Origin: Vibrio maritimus
GTDB taxonomy: Bacteria; Pseudomonadota; Gammaproteobacteria; Enterobacterales; Vibrionaceae
DNA: 64,000 nt
Assembly (NCBI GenBank): GCA_003263775.1
Contig: JYJJ01000019.1
Coordinates: forward strand, 1-64,000
Reading direction: 5' to 3'
Positions 30,710 through 39,665 of this stretch are shown piece by piece; within the stretch, counting starts at the first letter, position 1; every line of letters begins with the position of its first letter. The translations under genes and the position numbers were made by a program. The notes beneath the pieces were generated by a model. It had not been told where the DNA came from. It worked only from the letters and a program-made list of their open reading frames with translations, and searched no databases.

Positions 30710-31350
30710 GTCAGCCTCTTTCACCAACCCTTTCTGCCGAGTCGAGCGTTTCACCGTGCAGCCAATTACATCGCACGGAACTCGGTCGCTGGACTGAGGT
30801 TTCTCAGCGATGTGTGTTGAATAATGTCACCCTCGGTGATTACAGTTATATCCAAAATGATTGCAATCTAATGTTTACCGAAGTGGGTAAGTTCACTTCC
30901 ATCGCCGCCGCCGTTCGCATCAATCCAAGCAATCACCCGTGGTGGAGACCCACTTTGCACCACTTCACTTATCGTCCTGGTAAGTACGGTTTAGGAGAGA
31001 ACCCATCGGTACTGGATGATGAAGTGTTCAGTTGGCGTGAAGAAGACAAAGTCGTCATTGGTCATGACGTTTGGATAGGTCATGGCGCAATCATTTTACC
31101 AGGTGTCACTGTGGGTAATGGCTCGATTATTGGGGCGGGCAGCGTGGTGACAAAAGATGTTCCTGCCTACTCGATTGTGGTTGGTAATCCAGCGCGAGTC
31201 CTGCGCCCACGATTTGAGGATGACAGTTTCGGCCCACGTTTAGAGGCTCTAGCTTGGTGGGACTGGAGTGATGAACAAATTGCAATGGCACTGCCGCTAT
31301 TTCAAAAGGATACTCGAGAGTTTTTGGCTTACTTTGAAAATAGGCAATAA
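30706..31350 (+). CDS. Hexapeptide-repeat acetyltransferase of phosphonate operons
   Basis: 214 residues forming a left-handed beta-helix transferase. Repeats include [19 protein letters not shown] and [18 protein letters not shown], then the usual [11 protein letters not shown]. An aromatic [18 protein letters not shown] loop is typical of the transferase family found at the end of C-P lyase operons. It overlaps phnP by 4 bases. Probably modifies a phosphonate (for example an aminophosphonate), in place of PhnO; substrate not proven. Confidence 0.8.
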   Translation: MSQPLSPTLSAESSVSPCSQLHRTELGRWTEVSQRCVLNNVTLGDYSYIQNDCNLMFTEVGKFTSIAAAVRINPSNHPWWRPTLHHFTYRPGKYGLGENPSVLDDEVFSWREEDKVVIGHDVWIGHGAIILPGVTVGNGSIIGAGSVVTKDVPAYSIVVGNPARVLRPRFEDDSFGPRLEALAWWDWSDEQIAMALPLFQKDTREFLAYFENRQ

Positions 31351-31361
31351 CCCCGTTATAG

Positions 31362-31390
31362 AAAAATCCCAGCTACACCACAGCTGGGAT
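31362..31390 (-). terminator. Rho-independent terminator of the collagenase gene
   Basis: Minus strand ATCCCAGCT-gtggtgt-AGCTGGGAT followed by TTTT. Convergent with the end of the phn operon, which may use the same stem. Confidence 0.8.
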
Positions 31391-31405
31391 CCATTCACAC
31401 GACAA

Positions 31406-33580
31406 CTAACGTCGACATTCAGTCGTATCGAGTTCAACAATCAGCGATGCGCCACTGTACTCACCGGATACCTGAATATAGCCCCAGTAGTTATCCTGCT
31501 TATCCAGTACAATACACTCGCCGTTACCAAGCTGAGCAGAGATCGCATCCGAAGCCGAGCCCGTTGGCCAGCCTTCATTACTATAACGAAGCGTTAAATC
31601 ACCACTGCCGTGCGCAGTAGAAATCGCGATACTGCTGCTGGCATTGACCGCTTCCACACTGAGCCATAAAGGGGCACTTGAAGAGAGGCAAATCGCCTCA
31701 CCTGCCGTTACGCGGCCGCTGCCTGTAGCGTTATTACCCGTACAAACATCAGGCACTGGGATGCCGCCCACCAGCTGCTGTGTCCATTGCTCAAACTCGC
31801 TTTGATATTGCACTGCCCACTGATTGACGTGACCTTTATAAGCAGCCCAATCGCCTCTTCGAGTCTCCACCAGCATATGTGCTAAGTCTTCTTTGTGGCG
31901 CTCAAACATAAACCTTACCGCTAAGTAACCCCAACGATAGATTCGGTCTACATCAAAACCGTCATAGGTAGTTTCAAATATCTCCTGCAAGGAAAACGCG
32001 CTGCCATCGGCAATGGTGTCCAGCGCAGCTTGGTTATCGTTTTGTTTTGAGATGTACTCTGCCACCCCTTCACTCCACCACACCACTTTCTCCGTCGGTG
32101 TCGAGAAGTTGCCATATAAATCAAAACGGCCATCTAGATAGTGCACATACTCATGCTCTAGGTTCCAGATAAAATGATCAGGGTTAGCGTAGCTCGCCTC
32201 ATAGGCAATAAAGTTTGGCACATTGCCCGGCACCGACGGATCGCCTTCTAGGTACATGCCCCCGTTGTTTGTATCGATACCAAAGATGGGCCCCGCGTAC
32301 TTGCGGTAATCATCACTGGAGTTGAAAATATTGACTTGAAGCTGCGTGTTGTAATCGTCGGCAACCGGCTGATTGCCAGTTTCTAGCTCAAAGTGAAAAT
32401 GCGTTTCTTCAAAGCCCATCTTGTCACATGCAGCTTGCTGCTGAGTAAGGGTCAGATCTTGAGAGAGAATACGAATTGTATCGCTACAGGTGTAATTTTG
32501 ACTCAATACTAGGCTTTTAAGCTCAGTTTCAAAGCCGCAGATGCCATAATCGGCACAATCGGCGTAGTAGCTGGCAACATCCGCCGCGGCAAGCCACACT
32601 GCGTCTCCGCTGCCATACATGGTGTATTGGTCAAATAAGGCGGTGAGCTCTGATGTCACTACCGGAGCGATGGTGGTATTGGTGTACTGCGTCATACGCG
32701 CCAATTCGCGGCCGGCATTGACGGCCATAAATTCGGAGGAAGAATTGAGCTTAGACCTGTCTTTTGCAAACGCGGCCAGATTGCGCACTAAAGATTCTCG
32801 CTCAGCAATAGCGGTTTTAAAGGCACTGCTCCACTGACCACGATACAAAATAGTAAAAATACCATTAACCGCATCACGCATATTCCATTGCTGAGCATAA
32901 TCATCATTCCAGCGAGTTAACCACTGCTCGATAACGTCTAGATATTCATGTTGTAAGCTAGCACTGTCCATAGTGGTGATCACTTCTGCCAACACTTTGC
33001 CGTGCGCATCATTGCTGGCATAGAAATGTGTGTTGGCCACAAAGGTATCGACCGCTTCTTTAACCGCTGTCGTCACCCAAGAAGTGAAGCCGACACCGTC
33101 GTTATAAAACTCAGCGTAGTAGCCTGCACGCAAATACAGAAACAACGCTTCCAGCTCAGCGCTACCAGTTCCAGAATAGGTTTTAGCCAGCTCAGTGGCA
33201 TGTTTGGCGACGTAATACATGTTGTTGGAACTGAAGGCATCGATTTGAGTTTGGCTGTCAGCGGAGAACAAATCATTCACGCACCCCGCACCTTGAGTTT
33301 TCAACTCATTAATAAGGGTTTGGCTGCTTGATGTCGCAAAAGAGGACACATCGCAATCGACCACAGCTTGGACACTAAATGTCATCACTCGTGGCTTCGG
33401 ATTGATGGTGGTTGCCCGCTCTTGAGACGGGCCGGTATCGAGATTGCCATGATGGTCATCACTTTCATGAGCGTGATGGTGGTCGGCATCAATGACTTGA
33501 GGTACTGGCGCTGTATCCGCCAGCGCAGAGAAACTAACCAAGGACGCTGCCAAGGCCAGAGAAAGTTTGTTCAATTCCAT
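31406..33580 (-). CDS. Secreted microbial collagenase, peptidase family M9
   Basis: 724 residues. Signal peptide MELNKLSLALAASLVSFSALA; then a His/Asp-rich stretch DADHHHAHESDDHHGN (about residues 31-46); collagenase activator region; catalytic zinc motif HEYVHYLDGR with the downstream glutamate in WWSEGVAEY; C-terminal pre-peptidase (PPC) domain about residues 620-724 ending in VELDTTECRR. Cleaves native collagen outside the cell. Intact, single gene with its own terminator. Released Pro-rich peptides could feed the oligopeptide importer and aminopeptidase P encoded at 8889-16256. Confidence 0.92.
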   Translation of the reverse strand: MELNKLSLALAASLVSFSALADTAPVPQVIDADHHHAHESDDHHGNLDTGPSQERATTINPKPRVMTFSVQAVVDCDVSSFATSSSQTLINELKTQGAGCVNDLFSADSQTQIDAFSSNNMYYVAKHATELAKTYSGTGSAELEALFLYLRAGYYAEFYNDGVGFTSWVTTAVKEAVDTFVANTHFYASNDAHGKVLAEVITTMDSASLQHEYLDVIEQWLTRWNDDYAQQWNMRDAVNGIFTILYRGQWSSAFKTAIAERESLVRNLAAFAKDRSKLNSSSEFMAVNAGRELARMTQYTNTTIAPVVTSELTALFDQYTMYGSGDAVWLAAADVASYYADCADYGICGFETELKSLVLSQNYTCSDTIRILSQDLTLTQQQAACDKMGFEETHFHFELETGNQPVADDYNTQLQVNIFNSSDDYRKYAGPIFGIDTNNGGMYLEGDPSVPGNVPNFIAYEASYANPDHFIWNLEHEYVHYLDGRFDLYGNFSTPTEKVVWWSEGVAEYISKQNDNQAALDTIADGSAFSLQEIFETTYDGFDVDRIYRWGYLAVRFMFERHKEDLAHMLVETRRGDWAAYKGHVNQWAVQYQSEFEQWTQQLVGGIPVPDVCTGNNATGSGRVTAGEAICLSSSAPLWLSVEAVNASSSIAISTAHGSGDLTLRYSNEGWPTGSASDAISAQLGNGECIVLDKQDNYWGYIQVSGEYSGASLIVELDTTECRR

Positions 33581-33860
33581 TTATTTTTGTCTCTTTGGTC
33601 TAATTGTGTAAGCAAGCTGCGATTTGCTATTGTTTCCAATAGTCATTTCTGCAAATAGGATTTTTTGCAAATAGCAATCGTTTCAAAGTGCGCTTGTCAC
33701 CGCACTGAAACATTCACCAAACTAGACACCAACCCTAGAATCAGAAACATTTTATTAACATCGCGCCAATTTGGTTTCAGATCCTGGGACTGGTAGAGTC
33801 AAAATGTGATTTTATAAAATATACATTCTTCTATTTGTTAATTTAGGCTAGCAATCACAA

Positions 33861-34337
33861 TCAGTTAGCGCGCCGAGTACATTGGGTTTGCTCGCCATCG
33901 ACTTCTTTAAGCGTCATCGTGGTGGCCGATAGCTCAAGCACTACCGTGGCCAACTGCTGATACTCTCGTAGCGCCTCTGCCAAAGGCTCAGATAACTCAT
34001 TGCCATTTGAGTTGGTCGTGGCCATACTCAGTACCTCAAAACGCTCTGTCAGCGTTGTCCCGTCTAGCTGCCAACTGCCCCCGGTAACCAACTCAACTTT
34101 GACCGCACCTTTTCCAGTCGTCACAGGATAATTTAGGAACACCCGACCACTAAACTCACCATTCTCTCCATATGCGACATGCACCTTGGATTTGATGTCC
34201 GTTAGCTTGTATTCGCACTGCCACGCTCCTGCGATATTTTGTGACGTAATGGCTAGCGACTGCTTGGCCTTGCTTTCTGGCTGACCGCAACTCACTACCG
34301 TCAACGCGGCGATAGCCGCGACGATCACTCTTTTCAT
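33861..34337 (-). CDS. Small lipoprotein of unknown function
   Basis: About 158 residues. Lipoprotein signal MKRVIVAAIAALTVVSCG with lipobox VVSC; the mature part contains AGAWQCEYKL, GRVFLNYPVTTGKG and a second cysteine near the C-terminus (TQCTRR), resembling small envelope lipoproteins with a lipocalin-like strand pattern. I do not recognise a named family. ATG 34337 chosen because the signal peptide starts there. Confidence 0.6.
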   Translation of the reverse strand: MKRVIVAAIAALTVVSCGQPESKAKQSLAITSQNIAGAWQCEYKLTDIKSKVHVAYGENGEFSGRVFLNYPVTTGKGAVKVELVTGGSWQLDGTTLTERFEVLSMATTNSNGNELSEPLAEALREYQQLATVVLELSATTMTLKEVDGEQTQCTRRAN

Positions 34338-34416
34338 ACTGCATCCTTGTACTGGACTGATTGTCACTATAATTGTAGTTAATCCATTGTTTCTTGGGTG
34401 ATTTGCTTAAAAGCTT

Positions 34417-35088
34417 TTAGGCTGGCATCACAATTAAACCGAGCGGTTCAAGCAGTTGTGCTTGCTGCCAATCACAGATCTTTACACCGGTTAAATCGAT
34501 GCGTCTTGGATCGAGCCCCTCTAGATCCACATGGCACAAATCGGCACCTTGGAGGCGACATTGATCCCAGCAATCAGGCGAAAATACGCCACGACTTAAA
34601 TCGGAGCCTTTCAACGACGCTCCTTGCAAGTTCGCCCCAATCCAACGGTTTTCAAACAGGTCACATTTCTCGATGACTTGACGCTCAAAGTTAGCGTAAG
34701 ACAAGTTACAACCGGTAATGAATACCGAGCAAAAGTACATGGTATGACTAACTTGGTTAGCAAATCGCGCCCTCGCAAAATTGGCACCTTTGAGATCACA
34801 CTCTCTAAACTCGGCTCCAAAGCACTCCGCCCCTTCGAAATTGCTCATCGCCATCTGGCAGTGCTTGAAGCTCGCATCTTTTAGATTGGCATAATCGAAG
34901 TGACAGCCTTCAAGGTCGCTACGATCTATGAACTTGCAGTGCTCGAAACTGGTATCAGAGAGATCCGCACGCGCAAAGTCGCATTGGTAGAACTGACAGT
35001 TAGAAAACGAAGACTGCGATAAATCCTGCCGCGAAAAGTCGTGTTGATGAAAGGTTTTGTTTTGGTAGTGCGAATTACTTTGATACAT
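34417..35088 (-). CDS. qnr: Qnr-type pentapeptide repeat protein (chromosomal)
   Basis: 223 residues of pentapeptide repeats forming a right-handed quadrilateral beta-helix that mimics DNA. The match to Qnr is close along its length: DFSRQDLS, FYQCDFARADL, EFRECDLKGANF, NQVSHTMYFCS, GSDLSRG, LDGLDPRR-like LEGLDPRRIDL, VKICDWQQAQLLEPLG. Qnr proteins bind and protect DNA gyrase and topoisomerase IV from quinolones; chromosomal versions are common in Vibrionaceae. ATG 35088 gives an N-terminus a few residues longer than QnrA. I see no SOS box upstream. Intact. Confidence 0.92.
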   Translation of the reverse strand: MYQSNSHYQNKTFHQHDFSRQDLSQSSFSNCQFYQCDFARADLSDTSFEHCKFIDRSDLEGCHFDYANLKDASFKHCQMAMSNFEGAECFGAEFRECDLKGANFARARFANQVSHTMYFCSVFITGCNLSYANFERQVIEKCDLFENRWIGANLQGASLKGSDLSRGVFSPDCWDQCRLQGADLCHVDLEGLDPRRIDLTGVKICDWQQAQLLEPLGLIVMPA

Positions 35089-35339
35089 AGTTTCTCGATA
35101 TATGTGCTGTTGCCTCAAAAGGCTCTGTGTTCCTCACGATTGGTTTACGGAGCATAACATTGAGGGCAACCTGAAACTAATAATAAATATCCATTAAAAA
35201 CAACAATTTAAATACACGCAAAATAGCCAATTTAAGGGTCATTTCAGCGCGATAACCCCAATAAAATCCGATGAGCGCACGCTCATGTCAAAAAAATAAT
35301 TTAGAGCCGGAGAGAGCGATAGATAAGCTTTCCAATACG

Positions 35340-35416
35340 TTAGTTGACTTAACAATGAATAACGATAGAATTGGTTGACTTAGTCAACTAACTTTCCTTT
35401 CACAGCCTTAGTTGAC
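35340..35416. promoter_or_regulatory. Repeated TTAGTTGAC operator-like elements before the efflux gene
   Basis: TTAGTTGAC occurs at 35340-35348 and 35408-35416, and between them lies the perfect palindrome GTTGACTTAGTCAAC (35374-35388). MarR-type operators have this general form. The rest of 35089-35466 shows no gene. Confidence 0.55.
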
Positions 35417-35466
35417 GCATGCGTTCTATCGCTCTTCAATATATTCTCAACTTGAAGGATTTAAGC

Positions 35467-36671
35467 TTGAAACAACCTCAACCCATGCTGGGATCAAAAG
35501 GAACCCTATTTTTCCTCGTCATTATCAGCGCCTTCCCCCACTGACGATTGATTTGTACCTGCCTGCCCTGCCTACTATGGTCGATGTCTTCAATACCACC
35601 GAATCCATGGTCAACCTGACATTAAGCAGCTATTTCATCACCTACGCGGTCGGCCTACTGTTTTGGGGACCACTGAGTGAAAAGTTTGGCCGCAAGCCCA
35701 TTTTGCTGGTTGGTATTGGTAGCTATATGCTGGCCAGTATCTTGTGTGCGTTTTCTGGTAGCATTGAGCACCTTATCGCCTCACGCGTTCTGCAAGCCTT
35801 TGCGGGAAGCGCCATCACTGTGGTATCGACGGCCATCGTTAAAGATATGTTCGAAGGCCGTGAGCGCGAGCGCATCATGGCCACCATTATGTCGCTGGTG
35901 ATCATCGCCCCTATGGTAGCGCCCGTATTGGGGGCATTTTTGCTGCAAATCGCCTCTTGGCGCATGATGTTTGTTACGCTCGCGATTTTTGGTGCGTGTG
36001 CATCACTGTTAGCGTTTTGCTACAAAGAGACCTTGGAAAACCGCTACACAGGTTCATTAGTGCGATCTTGGACTCGTCTTGGTGTCGTGATTCAAAACCC
36101 GCGCTTTGTGATTCTGCTGTGTATTTTCTCAATCGCACCTATGGCATTGATGGGTTTTCTCGCGGCGGGTTCTTACATCTACATCAATGGGTTTGGCCTG
36201 ACCGAGCAGCAGTTTAGCTACTTCTTCTCGTTCAATGCCATCGTCGCCTCTTTTGGCCCAACCATTTATATGAAGCTTTCACGCCACATCGCGGTGCAGA
36301 ACGTCATCTCAGGATGCTTTGCTGTATTGGTTGCCGTCGGCGTAATGACACTTACCTTTGGTGATACGTCTCCATGGGCATTCGCGCTACTTTGCGCCCC
36401 TGCAACACTCATGGTAATTATGATGCGCGTACCAGCGACCAACCTAATGCTGGATCAGCAAGACAAAGACACCGGCTCCGCGGTCGCGTTAATTCAGTTC
36501 TTTGCCATGATTTGTGGCTCGGCAGGCATGTTGTTGGTATCAATTCGACCAGAATCGCTGATTGCCAATCTTGGCATGATTCAATTGTGTATTGGTGTGA
36601 TTGGCGGTGTGATGTGGCTGATGGTGAGAAATCGAGGTTTTGTTGTCGATAACCTTGTAAAGGCGTTTTAA
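35467..36671 (+). CDS. MFS multidrug efflux transporter, Bcr/CflA type (frameshift)
   Basis: Inner-membrane drug:proton antiporter with about 12 helices. Bcr/CflA features: PPLTIDLYLPALPTM, LFWGPLSEKFGRKP and RVLQAFAGSA. A C is missing in the C5 run at 35535-35539; repaired, the N-terminus reads MLGSKGTLFFLVIISAFPPL. The start is either TTG 35467 (aagga 7 bases upstream; about 401 residues) or ATG 35485. Likely controlled through the palindromic elements 50-130 bases upstream. Neighbour of a qnr-type gene, so two potential drug-tolerance functions sit side by side. Confidence 0.85.
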
Positions 36672-36676
36672 ATAAT

Positions 36677-36698
36677 AAAGGGCTTACGCCCCTTTTTA
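36677..36698 (+). terminator. Terminator after the efflux gene
   Basis: AAAGGGC-ttac-GCCCCTTTTT directly follows the stop codon. Confidence 0.75.
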
Positions 36699-36742
36699 CT
36701 GTGTTTACCACGCTAGGTAATTACAAACGCTGTAACTCGTCG

Positions 36743-37405
36743 TCACACTACACGGCTTAGAACACAAGCATCGATTAGCGCTTTAATGTCTAAAACATGC
36801 TTTCGCAGCATAGATTGCGCTTCCACAATTTCACCTGAGCTCAACAGCTGATATATACGACGGTGATCTTCTAGAATCTCTCCGTACGCGTCATCTGTCG
36901 TAGTTAAATGGCTACGAATAGCGCCAATGTGGAACTGCACTAATTGATAGCTTTTTTGAAGCAGTGAGTTTCCGCAAAATTTAAAAAACGACTCATGAAA
37001 CTCGCCATCTAGTAACAGGAAGGCTTGGTAGTCACGGTTTCTAAATTTATGCTCCATTTTCACAATGCTGATCTCTAAACTTTCCAAGAAAGCTTGTGAG
37101 TCATTTCGCATCGATTCTTCTAACGCAATAGGCTCTAGATAGCCACGAAAGTTGCAAAGCTCAATGATTGACTGCTCATCGGGCTGGAAAACAAAGCTTC
37201 CTTTCTGCGGAATGATATCGATTAGTCCTTCCTGCTTAAGGATGAACAGCGCTTCACGCACGGGGGTCTTACTGACTCCGAACGTTTCAGAAAGAGATGC
37301 TTCAGAAAGAGGTTGGCCCAACTTTAACTCACCACTCACTATTGATTGGCGTAAGTTCTCAGCCACATTTTCCGTTAAACTTTTGGGGCGAGTGATAGCT
37401 TTCAA
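36743..37405 (-). CDS. GntR-family regulator with FCD domain
   Basis: 220 residues. N-terminal winged helix (LRQSIVSGELKLGQPLSEASLSETFGVSKTPVREAL) and C-terminal FCD metal/ligand domain with the usual D...H...H pattern (LLDGEFHESFFKFCGN, LEDHRRIYQLL). FCD regulators sense small organic or sugar acids. Start is TTG 37405 behind gagg. It is adjacent to the nickel/lar/TRAP/sugar-acid genes and is the best candidate for the protein that binds the TAACATATCA sites of this cluster (inference). Confidence 0.85.
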   Translation of the reverse strand: MKAITRPKSLTENVAENLRQSIVSGELKLGQPLSEASLSETFGVSKTPVREALFILKQEGLIDIIPQKGSFVFQPDEQSIIELCNFRGYLEPIALEESMRNDSQAFLESLEISIVKMEHKFRNRDYQAFLLLDGEFHESFFKFCGNSLLQKSYQLVQFHIGAIRSHLTTTDDAYGEILEDHRRIYQLLSSGEIVEAQSMLRKHVLDIKALIDACVLSRVV

Positions 37406-37535
37406 TCTCGATACCTCAACACTAAAATTCAGATCTCGACAGTCTACCCTAAACTGACTCTATTCTCAGCAACAAATAGAGTATGGGGAGGCCGACAAAT
37501 ACGTATAAGATTCAAATTCGTGATGGGGTGCATAC

Positions 37536-37545
37536 TGATACATCA
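37536..37545. promoter_or_regulatory. Variant operator TGATACATCA near the GntR gene
   Basis: Matches the degenerate palindrome TRAYA-TRTYA of the five other sites except for one central base. Lies 131 bases before the regulator start; could mediate autoregulation. Confidence 0.4.
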
Positions 37546-37591
37546 CAAATTTAATCAACCATTTAGCTAGCGCATAGATTAGCCATTTCTT

Positions 37592-38172
37592 TTAAAGGCC
37601 AAGTAGCAACGCTAACAAGATATACCCTCCCCCAGAAACCACGCAGTAGCTTTATTGCTTGCTGCTCGCTGCATTATTTGCCCAATCGCCTGTCCGCTTA
37701 TGTACAACATAGCGCTAGAGGAGATAAAGCCTAGTGTATACAGACCAAGCCCATGACCTGATGAACTTTCCAAAATATGTACATATCCGTGGAAGGTCGC
37801 TAGCGCAGCTAACCCGCAAACAGCCCACTTACTCGGAGAGCGGACTAACCCACCAAACACAAACGAAGCACCAACAAACAGAACTGACAATAGAATCATC
37901 GACTCAAACATTGGGATCATTAAGCCCATATTCGCCAACGCAGCGCCAACACAAAGACTCGCAATAACTATTCCCAAAACCACCTTCTGAAATGAGTGGC
38001 TGGAAAAGAAAAAGACGCGACACAAAACCCCGAGTCCAAACATGACTGCTAAATGATCCAAACCGGTAAAGGGATGTATGAACCCCGACCAAAAACCAGC
38101 CTCTGCATGTCCTGGGTGAGCAAAAGCCACCGCCGGCGACATCAGAAGTGTCGCAATCCCTATTCTCTTCAT
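37592..38172 (-). CDS. hupE: HupE/UreJ-type nickel permease (C-terminal frameshift)
   Basis: Inner-membrane nickel importer, about 193 residues after repair. Signal-like N-terminus ending FAHPGHAEAGF, then the metal motif HPFTGLDHLAVM and six predicted helices. A base is missing in the C5 run at 37629-37633 (G5 on the coding strand); adding one G gives LGGGYILLALLLGL and a stop at 37592. Its placement next to larC/E/B indicates it supplies Ni for the pincer cofactor. A TAACATATCA site lies 65 bases before its start. Confidence 0.88.
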
Positions 38173-38236
38173 AAACCAACCTTGTTATCAACGAGACGTT
38201 CATTTCAATGACAGTAACCTGTCTCAATTACGAGAC

Positions 38237-38246
38237 TAACATATCA
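38237..38246. promoter_or_regulatory. Operator site A, TAACATATCA, upstream of hupE
   Basis: Exact copy of the decamer, 65 bases before the hupE start on the minus strand. Flanks: GAC-site-GATA. Confidence 0.6.
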
Positions 38247-38368
38247 GATACCAAACACTCAAATTCAAACTAATTTCTCGTTTAAGGAAGCCGATCACAC
38301 AATCAAAAATCAAAACAATCAAAGACGAACAATCACTAGAATCAGTCGAGACAAAGCCATAAAGTATC

Positions 38369-38378
38369 TAACATATCA
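38369..38378. promoter_or_regulatory. Operator site B, TAACATATCA, upstream of larC
   Basis: Exact copy of the decamer in ATCTAACATATCAGAC, 55 bases before the larC start. Confidence 0.6.
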
Positions 38379-38432
38379 GACTAATCCTATACGTTGATTA
38401 TTTAAAGATTCGTTAAAAGGCCAGAAACCACA

Positions 38433-39665
38433 ATGCATATCCATTTAGACATCGTCGGCGGAATCGCTGGAGACATGTTCACGGCAGCCATGCTGCATGC
38501 TGCTCCTGAGTTGAAAGATCCATTGTTCGAAGCCCTAGAAGTGGTGAGAGAGCAGACCCAAGTCAATTACTGGATCGAAGATACAATGGATAAAGGCTTA
38601 AGTGGTCAGCGTTTTCATGTAGAAGAAAACAACGCCACTACAGACCACCATCACCATCACCATCACCATCACCATCACCATGGTGAACATAGAAGCTGGA
38701 AAACCATCAAAGCGTTATTGGAGACTCTCTCCATTGAAGACCAAGTAAGACAAAATGCGATTGGCATTTTCCAACTTCTCGCGCAAGCAGAAGCTGGAAT
38801 TCATGGCAAAAGCGTAGAAGATGTCCACTTCCATGAAGTTGGCGCGTGGGACTGTATCATCGATATTGTTTCAGCCAGTTGGCTCATTGTGCATTCAAAA
38901 GCCACCTCTTGGTCATGCTCTGACATCCCTTGGGGAGGGGGAACTGTTGTTTGTGCTCATGGTGAAATCCCTGTACCTGCTCCAGCCACGTTAACGCTAC
39001 TAAAAGGGTTTAACATCGTCGATGACGGGATAAAGGGAGAAAGAGTCACCCCTACTGGCGCTGCTATCTTAGCGTGGTTATCGCCTTCACAAACGGTCGC
39101 TAAAGGTAGTATCAGCAAAGTCGGGTATGGATTTGGTAAACGTAAACTGCCTAACCGAGCGAACTTGCTTCGCGCGACAGTTATCGAAACCAATGATAAG
39201 AACGCACAACTCGACAGCCAACAAATTTGCGTGATTCAGTTCGATATCGATGATATGACGGGTGAAATGCTGGCAATTGCTAGAGAGAAAATTCGCGAAC
39301 AACATGGCGTTTACGAAGTGACGGAGTCCATTTCCCACGGTAAAAAGCATCGTCATATCAACACCTTTACTCTACTGACCTCCCCGTCACATCAAGATTC
39401 AATCATCGAGTTTGTTTTCAATCATACATCAACGATTGGTGTTCGCTATTGGCACTGCATGCGCAAGGTTTTACCGCGCCTACATCACAAAGTAACCATA
39501 GATGAACAACAATATGACGTTAAAACGGTTCAACGTCCTGATGGCTCGGTTACCAGTAAGCTGGAATCTGATCACTTGCATAACGCAGAGATGAATTACC
39601 AATCTCAAACTGCTCTTAAATCTCAGATAGAGGCGAACGCTGCTAATGAACACTCTGAATCATAA
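38433..39665 (+). CDS. larC: Nickel-pincer cofactor biosynthesis nickel-insertase LarC
   Basis: 410-residue CTP-dependent cyclometallase that inserts Ni into the pyridinium bis-thiocarboxylate nucleotide. DUF111 features: LDIVGGIAGDMF at the N-terminus, HFHEVGAWDCIIDIV, HGEIPVPAPATL, RVTPTGAAIL and FDIDDMTGE. A run of 12 histidines (residues 72-83) lies in the loop before the first HFHEVGA segment. Encoded as one continuous frame, unlike the two-frame larC of Lactobacillus plantarum. Overlaps larE by 20 bases. Intact. Confidence 0.92.
   Translation: MHIHLDIVGGIAGDMFTAAMLHAAPELKDPLFEALEVVREQTQVNYWIEDTMDKGLSGQRFHVEENNATTDHHHHHHHHHHHHGEHRSWKTIKALLETLSIEDQVRQNAIGIFQLLAQAEAGIHGKSVEDVHFHEVGAWDCIIDIVSASWLIVHSKATSWSCSDIPWGGGTVVCAHGEIPVPAPATLTLLKGFNIVDDGIKGERVTPTGAAILAWLSPSQTVAKGSISKVGYGFGKRKLPNRANLLRATVIETNDKNAQLDSQQICVIQFDIDDMTGEMLAIAREKIREQHGVYEVTESISHGKKHRHINTFTLLTSPSHQDSIIEFVFNHTSTIGVRYWHCMRKVLPRLHHKVTIDEQQYDVKTVQRPDGSVTSKLESDHLHNAEMNYQSQTALKSQIEANAANEHSES
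38646..38681 (+). repeat. Hexanucleotide repeat encoding 12 histidines in LarC
   Basis: Six perfect copies of CACCAT. Encodes His72-His83. Such repeats can vary in copy number in frame. Confidence 0.9.

Noticed and set aside
38646..38681. Short tandem repeat as a CRISPR-like or VNTR non-coding element
   Set aside because: It is in frame in larC and encodes histidines; no spacers.
38433..39665. Programmed frameshift in larC, as known from Lactobacillus plantarum
   Set aside because: larC is here one continuous frame with both domains, so no frameshift is needed.
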